Positions 8,466-15,393 of a DNA stretch of 39,736 bases are shown here, in pieces. The notes below the pieces were generated by a model. It worked only from the letters and a program-made list of their open reading frames with translations, was not told where the DNA came from and did not search any database. Within the stretch, counting starts at the first letter, position 1. Each line of letters opens with the position of its first letter. The DNA is taken from positions 1 to 39,736 of the forward strand of contig JACPYS010000045.1 of assembly GCA_016195915.1 (NCBI GenBank). Reading direction: 5' to 3'. A program made the translations under genes and the position numbers. The DNA comes from Betaproteobacteria bacterium. GTDB taxonomy: Bacteria; Pseudomonadota; Gammaproteobacteria; Burkholderiales; SG8-39.

Positions 8466-8699
8466 ATGGAAATCACATCGGTTACCAGCAAGGGGCAGGT
8501 CACGATTCCGAAGGAAGTCCGGCAGCAGTTGGGCATTCGGCAGGGCAGCCGCATCGAGTTCGCGCTGGTCGGCGATCATGTCGAAATGCGTGTCAGGAGT
8601 TCACCGTCCGGCGAACCGGGTAGCGGATTCGGCATGCTGAAAAGTCGCCGCGCCGCCGTGCCAGCGGACTTCGATCCGGCGACGCTGCTCAAACGATGA
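8466..8699 (+). CDS. vapB: VapB-type antitoxin, AbrB/SpoVT swapped-hairpin
   Basis: A 77-residue antitoxin. Residues 1-45 form the AbrB/MazE swapped-hairpin DNA-binding domain (VTSKGQVTIPKEVRQQLGIR then GSRIEF). The C-terminal part (GFGMLKSRRAAVPADFDP) is the toxin-binding tail. GGAGG lies five bases before the ATG. The stop overlaps the vapC start (ATGA, 8696-8699), so translation is coupled. The palindrome at 8437-8453 is the likely autoregulatory site. Confidence 0.9.
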   Translation: MEITSVTSKGQVTIPKEVRQQLGIRQGSRIEFALVGDHVEMRVRSSPSGEPGSGFGMLKSRRAAVPADFDPATLLKR

Positions 8700-9112
8700 T
8701 TGGCCTCGACACCAACGTCCTTGCCCGCTACTACATCGAGGACAAGACGGATGCCGAGGCAGAGCGCCAGCGGAAGGCCGCGCGGCGCCTGATCGACTCC
8801 GGCCAGCCGCTGATGGTGTGCAAGACGGTGATGTTGGAACTCGAATGGGTCATGCGCGGCTACTACGGCTTTACGCAGGACGAAGTGGTTTCTGTTCTGC
8901 GGCGGGTGCTCGGGTTGCCGCATGTCTTGATCGAAGACCGCAGCACGATCGAACAGGCGCTGTCGCACTGCGACGCGGGAATCGAACTCGCCGACGCGCT
9001 GCATCACGCGAGCTACCGAACCTGCGTCAGCATGGCGTCATTCGACGATCGAAAGTTTGTTCGCCGCGCAAAGAAGCTGGGTCTGGCTCCGAAGTTGGTG
9101 GTGCCGGCTTAG
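8696..9112 (+). CDS. vapC: VapC-type PIN-domain ribonuclease toxin
   Basis: A 138-residue PIN-domain protein. The acidic metal-binding residues are visible: D5 in MIGLDTNVL, E48 in VMLELEW, D100 in LADAL and D117/D118 in SFDDRKF. The family cleaves tRNA or rRNA sites when free of VapB; the target here is unknown. The gene starts inside the vapB stop codon. It looks intact and ends 28 bp before the convergent cupin gene's stop. Confidence 0.9.
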   Translation: MIGLDTNVLARYYIEDKTDAEAERQRKAARRLIDSGQPLMVCKTVMLELEWVMRGYYGFTQDEVVSVLRRVLGLPHVLIEDRSTIEQALSHCDAGIELADALHHASYRTCVSMASFDDRKFVRRAKKLGLAPKLVVPA

Positions 9113-9140
9113 CAGGTCAGGTGCCGCGCGATGCGCCGAC

Positions 9141-9758
9141 TCAGCGCGGCGCGGGCTTTGACAGATACTCCTTCGACTGCACCTCGCCCTTGAGGGGCGT
9201 GACCCTGTCGGGATCGAAGCGGATCATCAGGTAGTTGATGTGATCGTCGATCTTCGTGAACCAGTGGCCCGTGCCCGCCGGAATGACCACGACGTCTCCA
9301 GCCTTGATCTGATGCGCCACGCCGTTGCGGATATCCGAGCCGTTGTTCCCCGGCCCGTTGAACTCGACAACTGTGCGCTGCGTCGCGGGACGCCGCTGCC
9401 GGTTGACGATATCCGGGCCCAGGACCAGCGTCGCCGATCCGGAAATGACGTGATAGACCTCGCTGACCTGGTCATGTTCGGCGACCGAGTCGGGACGCGG
9501 CTTGTCCAGCTTGCCGCGGTAGACCATGCCGATGCCGACATGCGCTTTCCCGATGTCGATATCCCGTACCTGCTGATCGACGAGCCGCTCGGCCATCGCC
9601 TTCTTCGTATAGGCGTCGAGCTCCGAGAGGGGGATGAGTGTGCCCGGACACATGTTGCAGGTCGGCTGCGGATCGGTGGGGTTGACTTTGTCTTGTGCCA
9701 TCGGTTCAGCAGGGAAACACGCGGCCGCTACAAGTACTGACAAGAAGATCTTCTTCAT
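9141..9758 (-). CDS. exported cupin-domain protein
   Basis: A 205-residue secreted protein. The ATG at 9758 follows a GAGG ribosome site. A signal peptide (MKKIFLSVLVAAACFPAEPM, cleavage probably after AQ) precedes a Cys-containing segment (PTCNMCPGTLIPL). The cupin core includes SEVYHVISGSATLVLGP (motif 1) and GDVVVIPAGTGHWF (motif 2, with the metal-type His). No substrate can be assigned. It is convergent with vapC and lies 38 bp after the small exported-protein gene on the same strand. Confidence 0.8.
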   Translation of the reverse strand: MKKIFLSVLVAAACFPAEPMAQDKVNPTDPQPTCNMCPGTLIPLSELDAYTKKAMAERLVDQQVRDIDIGKAHVGIGMVYRGKLDKPRPDSVAEHDQVSEVYHVISGSATLVLGPDIVNRQRRPATQRTVVEFNGPGNNGSDIRNGVAHQIKAGDVVVIPAGTGHWFTKIDDHINYLMIRFDPDRVTPLKGEVQSKEYLSKPAPR

Positions 9759-9795
9759 GTGCACCTCTTCAATGTTTTCGTGAATCGACGGTGTC

Positions 9796-10101
9796 TCACT
9801 TGCAGCGCAAGTTGCCCCCATCGAGCACGATCGGTTTGGTGCAATCCTGCTCGCTGATCTTTCGTGATGGATCGAGCTCGGGCACCGCGCCATGATACCC
9901 GGCATACCTTCCGCCCCCGCCCGTCGTCGTGCTTGCTCCCCTGCCTCCCGAAGCAGGCGTAACTGGGGTCGTTCGGGTGGTGCCGCTCATCATTGCGGTT
10001 GAAGCCCCGGATGACGATGCGCGACCCTTGCCTGCACTGAACGCAGTGGGCGCTACGGCGAAGGCGAGGATGACGGCCAGAAACTCGGTACGGCCGACCA
10101 T
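9796..10101 (-). CDS. small exported protein of unknown function
   Basis: The ATG at 10101 gives 101 residues; an upstream ATG at 10125 adds eight and neither has a good ribosome site. MVGRTEFLAVILAFAVAPTA followed by FSAG looks like a signal peptide. The mature part is Ser/Thr/Gly-rich and low in complexity, then ends in a more constrained tail (ELDPSRKISEQDCTKPIVLD, then GGNLRCK) with two Cys. I do not know a function. It lies between the Lys/Ala-rich gene and the cupin gene, all on the minus strand, and may share a transcript. Confidence 0.55.
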   Translation of the reverse strand: MVGRTEFLAVILAFAVAPTAFSAGKGRASSSGASTAMMSGTTRTTPVTPASGGRGASTTTGGGGRYAGYHGAVPELDPSRKISEQDCTKPIVLDGGNLRCK

Positions 10102-10195
10102 GAGACGATCCCGGGACCAGGTCATGAAGGCGCTCACAATCACGCAGGCAGCGAACCCCGCACCGCGGTTAAGTGCGATGACCTCCAGCGAGGAG

Positions 10196-10813
10196 TTAGC
10201 CTGATGCACCCTCGGTGGGTGAAGGCGAGCCCTCGTTCCCAGTTCCTTGGGCTTCCGGATTCGGGGCAACGTCCGTCTCCGCCGCCGGGGCAGGTGGCGC
10301 TGCGGGCGCGACGACTGTGGCCGAAGCCGGCGGTGCGGCCGGTGGTGAGATCCGAGCGGCCGGCTTCTTCTTCTGCGGCTTCGGTTTCGCGGGCGCGGGG
10401 GCGGCCGCCTTGGGTTTCGGCCTTCTCCGGATCGCGGGTTTCTTCTTCGCTGGTTTATTTGCCGCGGCGGCTACCTTCCCGGCACCCGCAGGCTTCATCC
10501 GCGGAGCGGGCGCTGCCTTCGTCGCCGCAGCTTTCGTTCCGGCGGGTCTTGCACGCTTGCGCTTTCGCTTCGCAGGCTTCGCCTTCACGACCTTCTCCGC
10601 AGGCGCAGCTGCCGATTCCTGCCCGGCCGCCGCCTGGGTCTTGTTCGCTGTTTCCTGGGCAGCCCTCTCGGCTCGCTTCGCCTCTCTTCTCGCTTCCTTG
10701 GCCGCCTTCTTTTCAGCCTTCCTCGCCCGCTTTTCGGCCTTCCGGGCAGCCTTGAGCGCCGCTTTCTCGGCCTTCTTCGCCGCTTTCTTTTCCGCTTTCG
10801 ATTTCTTTGCCAT
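10196..10813 (-). CDS. Lys/Ala/Pro-rich basic protein, histone H1-like
   Basis: A 205-residue low-complexity protein. Residues 1-50 are KKAEKAAKKA-like repeats (MAKKSKAEKKAAKKAEKAAL at the start) predicted to be a long charged helix. The middle is rich in Lys, Arg, Ala and Pro, with KPAKKKP and KPKPQKKKP blocks. The tail is Ala/Pro-rich and ends acidic. Such composition is typical of bacterial histone H1-like, AlgP-type nucleoid proteins, but composition alone does not prove homology. A G-run Shine-Dalgarno precedes the ATG. A TATAAA -10-like element and a dyad lie upstream. Confidence 0.6.
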   Translation of the reverse strand: MAKKSKAEKKAAKKAEKAALKAARKAEKRARKAEKKAAKEARREAKRAERAAQETANKTQAAAGQESAAAPAEKVVKAKPAKRKRKRARPAGTKAAATKAAPAPRMKPAGAGKVAAAANKPAKKKPAIRRRPKPKAAAPAPAKPKPQKKKPAARISPPAAPPASATVVAPAAPPAPAAETDVAPNPEAQGTGNEGSPSPTEGASG

Positions 10814-11163
10814 GCTCGACCCCCCATCTAAGTCGTCGTCACTTTATACCCCAAACAGGAAATCCTGTTGTTGACGCGTGTCGCTGTTGTTGCGTGCCGA
10901 GCGGAGATAGTGAGTTTCGCGCGGCGAGTGCGTTTGCCCGACTTCCACGGGTACTGCGAATCTCCTCGGGTTCACCGTCCCGCGCTCGGTGCTGCTGCGA
11001 GAGAGTGAAGTGATCCGTTGACGTTTTGATCGCCGGCGCGGGGGGCGCTGGTGGTAACGTCGAACGCGGGTGAGTTCGAACGGGTGAGCAGATTGCTGGT
11101 CGAGGATTGGCGGTGAAGATTGTTTCAAGGCAGTATGATTTGTCCCTGCCAAGGGAGAGTGCA
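10814..11163. other. 350-bp intergenic region between divergent genes
   Basis: It separates the minus-strand basic-protein gene from the plus-strand hydrolase. Besides the TATAAA/dyad near 10843-10869, a TATGAT sequence at 11134-11139 could be the -10 of the hydrolase gene, though no matching -35 is found. I see no credible coding frame, tRNA or hairpin with a T-run. Confidence 0.5.
10843..10869 (-). promoter_or_regulatory. possible promoter/operator of the basic-protein gene
   Basis: On the minus strand TATAAA (complement of 10843-10848) lies about 30 bases before the ATG at 10813. Directly behind it is the dyad AACAGGA-AA-TCCTGTT (10854-10869) with perfect 7-bp arms, where a repressor or activator could bind between -10 and -35. 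No clear -35 hexamer is visible. Confidence 0.35.
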
Positions 11164-12747
11164 ATGCCGAATCGATTGTCGCTTGTCGCCGCAATTTTCC
11201 TCATCTCGCTGCTCGCGGGCGTCGAGCCGGCGATTGCCGAGGTCACGCGCCTCGAAATCGCTTCCAAACAGCCCTACGGATCGTTCAGCGGCGGCGATTA
11301 CGTCATCTGGCAGGGCAAGGTCCACGGCGATCTTTCTCCGCAGGAGCCTATACCGGGGATCGATCGCGCGGTGCGAAACGCACGCGGCCGCGTAGATTAC
11401 GCGGCGCGCATCGTTCTCATCATGCCGGGCGAGAAAGGCCGCGGCAATGGCACGCTGCTGGTCGACGTGCCCAACCGCGGGCGCGCGTACGCGCAAGCGC
11501 TCTACAACTCTCCGCGCGACGAGCCGTTTCAGTCGGGGACCTTCGAACAGGGGATCGGCTTCCTGCAGGACAACGGTTACAGCGTCGCCGAGGTGTACTG
11601 GGAACTCGGACAGGGCGCCGAGTTGCCGTCCTTCGTCGATGCCGACGGCAGGAAGCGTCTCATCGAGGGCGCGGGTTTCGCAATCATGCGCGACGCGGCG
11701 GATTTCCTTGCGCACGCTCCGGGCGACGCGTCGGGTAATCCGAACCCCCTCAAGGGCAGCGTGAACCGCGTGATCGCGAGCGGCAAGTCGCAGACCGGCC
11801 GGTTCCTGAAGACCTTCCTGTTGAACGGCTTCAACAGGGCTGGTGGGCGGCGCGTGTTCGACGGCATGCACGTGTTCGTGTCCGGCGCCGGACTGCTGCC
11901 GATCCTGCAGACGGGCACCGGTCCGGAGTCGAGCGGCAACCTCACGCCCAACTTCGACAATCCGGAATTCCGCGGCGTACACGAAGATCCGCTGACGATC
12001 GGCGACATCGTCGCCAGGGTGGAGGCGCGCGGCGAGGTGCCGCCGAAGATGATCCTGTTCAACACGGTGACCGACTACTACTCGCTGCGCGCTTCGCTGG
12101 GGCGCACCGGTGCGTCCGGCACCATCGAGCGGCCGATTCCAGCGAACGTGCGCATGTACGACATCGCCGGCGCCTCGCACGTACTCGTCGCGAAGCCGCC
12201 GGTAGGTTGCAGCTTGCCGCAGGGCCGCCTCGACTGGACGCCGGTGTCGCGCGCGGCGTTGCTGCGCCTGGACGCCTGGGTCGCCCTCAACGCCGAGCCG
12301 CCCGCGAACGTGCTGATGCCGCTCGAGCCCGCGGGGACGGAGCCGCCCGCATTGCGCGCCCCGGCACACCTGCCGGGGGCCGTGATCCAGGTACCGCAGC
12401 GCGACGCCGACGGCAACGCGGTGGGTGGCGTGCGCCTGCCCGATCTCGCAGTGCCGCTGGGTACGCACGGCGGACAGAACCGGCCGCAGATCCCTGGCTG
12501 CTCGCTCGTTGGCTCCTACACCGCGTTCGCCGCGACCAGGGCGCAGCGCGAATCCTCGGGCGACGCCCGCCTGTCGATTGCCGAGCGCTACCGCAACCGC
12601 GACGATTACGTGAATCGCATTCGCGTTGCCGCGATGGAACTGATCGATGGCGGGTTCCTGTTGCCCGCGGACGCGGCGGTCATCGTCCAGGCCGCTGCCT
12701 CGCATCCCGCGTTCGGGGCGCCGGCAGCGAATCCCGCGCCGCGCTGA
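11164..12747 (+). CDS. exported alpha/beta-hydrolase-domain protein
   Basis: A 527-residue secreted hydrolase. AGGGAGAG (11152-11159) four bases before the ATG at 11164 fixes the start; upstream in-frame codons are discarded. A signal peptide (residues 1-25, ending AIA) leads to the large alpha/beta-hydrolase domain of the Abhydrolase_10 type. The nucleophile is probably S209 in SGKSQTGRFL and the His H339 in AGASH. The family contains uncharacterised exported esterase-like enzymes; no substrate is known. It is followed by a GST remnant and has no obvious operon partner. Confidence 0.82.
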   Translation: MPNRLSLVAAIFLISLLAGVEPAIAEVTRLEIASKQPYGSFSGGDYVIWQGKVHGDLSPQEPIPGIDRAVRNARGRVDYAARIVLIMPGEKGRGNGTLLVDVPNRGRAYAQALYNSPRDEPFQSGTFEQGIGFLQDNGYSVAEVYWELGQGAELPSFVDADGRKRLIEGAGFAIMRDAADFLAHAPGDASGNPNPLKGSVNRVIASGKSQTGRFLKTFLLNGFNRAGGRRVFDGMHVFVSGAGLLPILQTGTGPESSGNLTPNFDNPEFRGVHEDPLTIGDIVARVEARGEVPPKMILFNTVTDYYSLRASLGRTGASGTIERPIPANVRMYDIAGASHVLVAKPPVGCSLPQGRLDWTPVSRAALLRLDAWVALNAEPPANVLMPLEPAGTEPPALRAPAHLPGAVIQVPQRDADGNAVGGVRLPDLAVPLGTHGGQNRPQIPGCSLVGSYTAFAATRAQRESSGDARLSIAERYRNRDDYVNRIRVAAMELIDGGFLLPADAAVIVQAAASHPAFGAPAANPAPR

Positions 12748-12875
12748 AGCGAGACAAGCCGAGCGTGGCGCGTTGCGCGTCGCGGAGCCCAGCCGACGGG
12801 CCCGGATCATCGCGTCGTTCAAGCAAGGAGGACGCTGTTTTGCTCTCCCATTCGCGCGCATGCACGAATCGACCG

Positions 12876-13070
12876 CTGCTCGTCATAGCCAACAAGCTTC
12901 ATGCATCGTGGTCGTTGCGGGCGTGATTTATGATGTGTGCTTTCGGCTTGTCCTTCGACGAGATAGTGATATCCATCGATCAGGATTACAGCAAAGCTCT
13001 CATCCTCGACTACTCGCCCTCGGGACGTGTTCCGGTTCTTATCGATGGCGACGTCACGGCGTCAGTTTGA
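12876..13070 (+). pseudogene. N-terminal remnant of a glutathione S-transferase gene
   Basis: One frame reads LLVIANKLHASWSLRA, a TGA, then FMMCAFGLSFDEIVISIDQD, continuing with SPSGRVPVLIDGD before stopping at 13068-13070. This matches the GST thioredoxin-like domain: the SSWSLR catalytic segment, then the SPSGRVPVL cis-Pro loop that binds glutathione. A stop sits where the family has Pro-Trp, and the frame ends where the conserved acidic-Ser region should follow. The helical C-terminal domain is absent, so it cannot make an active enzyme. Confidence 0.75.
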
Positions 13071-13080
13071 AACACGACGC

Positions 13081-14481
13081 GTGAGCCCAGACATCACCCC
13101 GTTACTCGCCAAGTGGGTCGCCCGCGCGCCGCGGATACGTCGCGAACGCGTGCTCGCTGTGGCAAAGTCCGCGATCAAGGACGTCGTCGCATGCATGATC
13201 GCGGGCGCGCAGGACGAAGCCACGCTACGCGTGGCGCGCGCAGCCCGCCAATGGGGCAGGGGGTCTTGTTCCGTCGTAGGCCAGGCGGCCACGCTTTCCG
13301 CGCCCGCGGCCGCTCTGGTGAACGGTACAGCGGCACACGCGCTCGACTACGACGACAACTTCCATCCGATGGCCGGGCACGCGACCGCGGTACTCGCACC
13401 TGCGATTTTCGCGGCCGCGGAGGCACAGGGCGCGTCGGGGCACGCAGTGCTCGATGCCTATGTCGTCGGGCTCGAGGTGCAGGCGCGCATCGGCGAAGGA
13501 GTGAACCTCGTTCACTACGAGCGCGGCTGGCATTCGACTTCCACCATCGGCACGTTCGGCGCCGCGGCCGCCTGCGCGCGGTTGCTTGGGCTCGACGCAC
13601 AGGGCGTCTGTGCCGCGCTCAGTCTCGCGTTCAGCATGGCGGGCGGATCGAAGCTGCAGTTCGGCACCATGGCGAAGCCGATGCACGCGGGGCTCGCCGC
13701 GCAGCATGGCGTGATGGCTGCCGATCTCGCCGCGGCGGGCGTCAAGGGAATCGCCGAGCCGCTGGAAGGCGCATGGGGATTTCGGGAATTGTTTGCGGGG
13801 GCCTCGTCGCCCGGCTTTGGCGCGCGGCCGGTCCGCTCGCCGCTCGCCATCGAACGCTACGGACTCAAGCTGAAGATTCATCCTTGTTGCGCGAGCGCGC
13901 ACTGTGCGATCGATGCGTTGCTCGCGCTGCGTACCGAGCACGGTTTCTCGGCCGCCGAGGTCGAGCGCGTCGAGGTGCTGGTGAATCGCATGAGCTACGA
14001 CAATCTGATGTACCCGGCCCCGCGTACTGAACTCGAGGCGCGCTTCAGCATGCACTGGTGTATTGCAGTTGCGCTGCTGCAGGGGCGCCTGGGACTCGCG
14101 GACTTTTCAGCCGAGGCGCTCGGGCGCAAAGAGATCCGCGCCTGGCTGCCGCGCATCACGATGCGGCATACCGCCCCGGGACGCGAGCACCCGCTGATGG
14201 ACAACGGGCGCGAGCCCGCTTCGGTGTCGGCGCTGTTGAAGCACGGGCGCAGGCTGGAACGCTATGCGCAGCACGCGAAGGGGACACTGCAGGCGCCCGC
14301 CACCGCGGCGGAGCTCGAGGCGAAATTCGCCGATTGCGCCGGAAACCGCCCCGCCCTGAGCGCAATGCTCGAGCGCTTCGAGAAGCTGCCGGACTTGCGC
14401 GGCTTCATGCGTGCGCTCAGTAGGGGCGCACCACCTCAACGTCGACCCGGTGTCGATCCTATGTTGTCAGGTGTGAAGTGA
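13081..14481 (+). CDS. MmgE/PrpD family protein
   Basis: A protein of about 466 residues, normal length for the MmgE/PrpD family (2-methylcitrate dehydratase, itaconate decarboxylase and relatives). Family segments are visible: GTAAHALDYDDNFHPMAGHA, STSTIGTFGAAAACARLLGL and CCASAHCAIDALLAL. The GTG at 13081 was chosen because the region before it belongs to the GST remnant; an ATG at 13045 is possible, and none has a good ribosome site. After GFMRALS the frame runs into a duplicated end segment, so the last 17 residues (RGAPPQRRPGVDPMLSG then VK) are probably not ancestral. Neighbouring RidA, ureohydrolase and amidohydrolase genes suggest catabolism of a small organic acid or amide. Confidence 0.85.
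   Translation: MSPDITPLLAKWVARAPRIRRERVLAVAKSAIKDVVACMIAGAQDEATLRVARAARQWGRGSCSVVGQAATLSAPAAALVNGTAAHALDYDDNFHPMAGHATAVLAPAIFAAAEAQGASGHAVLDAYVVGLEVQARIGEGVNLVHYERGWHSTSTIGTFGAAAACARLLGLDAQGVCAALSLAFSMAGGSKLQFGTMAKPMHAGLAAQHGVMAADLAAAGVKGIAEPLEGAWGFRELFAGASSPGFGARPVRSPLAIERYGLKLKIHPCCASAHCAIDALLALRTEHGFSAAEVERVEVLVNRMSYDNLMYPAPRTELEARFSMHWCIAVALLQGRLGLADFSAEALGRKEIRAWLPRITMRHTAPGREHPLMDNGREPASVSALLKHGRRLERYAQHAKGTLQAPATAAELEAKFADCAGNRPALSAMLERFEKLPDLRGFMRALSRGAPPQRRPGVDPMLSGVK
14396..14447. repeat. 52-bp direct repeat, left copy (prpD/ridA ends)
   Basis: This segment and 14885-14936 align over 52 bases with about seven mismatches. On the plus strand it carries the end of the prpD gene (GFMRAL). 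On the minus strand it encodes VDVEVVRPY and a stop, matching the ridA C-terminus VDVEVVRSS at the other copy. The two copies flank the antitoxin and toxin fragment. Confidence 0.75.
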
Positions 14482-14763
14482 TCGCAGTGCCAAGTCGGGT
14501 GCTGTCGAGACGATCTTCAATAACGCAGCCGCTGGACCGGTAGGATTGCGCCGATGCTGCTCCCAATTTTGCAGCGTTTTGATGCTGACGCGCATCAGGC
14601 AGGAAAATTCACTTTGTGAAAGTCCGATATGCTCGCGTACAACCTTGACATCGGGAGCCGACACTTTAAAGCGACGCGACGCTTTCGCCTTCCCAGAGGC
14701 GATATTCTTCGCTTCTTTAAGACTTCCAACGAGATCATCAAAAAGTGCTTTGCCCAATGTCAT
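14467..14763 (-). CDS. HTH antitoxin, HigA/NadS-like
   Basis: A 98-residue protein. Its N-terminal half (MTLGKALFDDLVGSLKEAKN) is a helical extension. The C-terminal half is a Cro/C1-type helix-turn-helix (VVREHIGLSQSEFSCLMRVS, then IKTLQNWEQHRRNPTGPAAA). Its ATG overlaps the stop of the truncated toxin (ATGA), the toxin-first order seen in higBA and related modules. It is lower in GC than its neighbours. With the toxin broken it is an orphan that may still bind its former operator. Confidence 0.8.
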   Translation of the reverse strand: MTLGKALFDDLVGSLKEAKNIASGKAKASRRFKVSAPDVKVVREHIGLSQSEFSCLMRVSIKTLQNWEQHRRNPTGPAAALLKIVSTAPDLALRSLHT

Positions 14764-14885
14764 AACTCCTTCACCAGTTTCCGCAGAATCGCGGTTTCCT
14801 TGTCCGTCAGATCGTCCTTCTTCGATTTCGAGTAAATCAACAGCGTGTAGATAAGGTGCTTATCCTCGATCCAGCTATCTGGCAT
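14760..14885 (-). pseudogene. C-terminal fragment of a RelE/HigB-like toxin
   Basis: Forty-one codons from an ATG at 14885 read MPDSWIEDKHLIYTLLIYSK, then SKKDDLTDKETAILRKLVKE and L. This matches the last third of RelE/HigB-type toxins (I-Y-x-L-x-I-Y-x-K-x-x-x-D-D-L-T). About 70 N-terminal residues carrying most of the catalytic surface are missing. The break coincides with the edge of the 52-bp repeat at 14885. The stop is fused to the antitoxin start as in an intact module. Confidence 0.75.
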
Positions 14886-14936
14886 GCGCGGCCTCATGCG
14901 TGCCCTCAGGACGAGCGCACCACCTCGACGTCGACC
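14885..14936. repeat. 52-bp direct repeat, right copy (prpD/ridA ends)
   Basis: Partner of 14396-14447. On the minus strand it contains the genuine ridA end and stop (14906-14908). On the plus strand it still reads GLMRAL, an echo of the prpD end GFMRAL. Its left edge is the first base after the truncated toxin. Confidence 0.75.
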
Positions 14937-15322
14937 TCCATCAGCATCTCGGGCCGCGCGAGGCCGTCGACGATGACTTCGCTGTAGGCGGGATGAATGC
15001 CGCGCAGGTGCCGGCCCAGCACGTTCATCACGGGCTCGAGGTACGCGCGATCGGTCACCCAGACCTTGACCTTGCAGATGTCCTCCATCTTCGCGCCGAC
15101 TTCCTCGAGCAGTTGCCGCACGTTTTTCATTGCCTGGCCGGCCTGCGCCGCAGGGTCGCCCGGTCCGACCAGCTTGCGCTCGGTAGGATGGATGGTGTAG
15201 CCGACCTGCCCGCGCACGAAAATGCGCTCTCGGGAGACGACCGCGCTGCACATATCGGACTGGATGTTGCGTTCCGCGTGCTGATCGCGGACATTGTGCG
15301 GGCGGTGGCGCTGATGTGGCAT
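14906..15322 (-). CDS. RidA/YjgF-family protein, second paralogue
   Basis: A 138-residue Rid protein from the ATG at 15322 (MPHQRHRPHNVRDQHAERNI), paralogous to that at 7951-8376. It shares RIFVRGQVG, QAMKNVRQLLEEVGAKMEDI, GRHLRGIHP and RPEMLMEVDVEVV. The position of canonical RidA's catalytic Arg is Tyr here (H-P-A-Y), so classical imine deaminase chemistry is unlikely. It diverges from the ureohydrolase gene, whose ATG lies 71 bp away, suggesting a shared control region and a role with the hydrolase pair. Confidence 0.88.
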   Translation of the reverse strand: MPHQRHRPHNVRDQHAERNIQSDMCSAVVSRERIFVRGQVGYTIHPTERKLVGPGDPAAQAGQAMKNVRQLLEEVGAKMEDICKVKVWVTDRAYLEPVMNVLGRHLRGIHPAYSEVIVDGLARPEMLMEVDVEVVRSS

Positions 15323-15393
15323 GGCGCAAGCCTGCCGCAATCGCCTCGCACGTGCAACCTGCGTTTCGCGACCGCAATGGAAGGAGTGCAACG

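Noticed and set aside
9133-9152. GC-rich hairpin between vapC and the cupin gene as a bidirectional terminator
   Set aside because: GCGCCG and CGGCGC arms pair, but there is no T-run on either side and one arm lies inside the cupin coding end.
11125-12861. A 578-codon minus-strand frame opposite the alpha/beta hydrolase
   Set aside because: Antisense of a gene with a signal peptide, ribosome site and catalytic motifs; the translated sequence has no recognisable fold.
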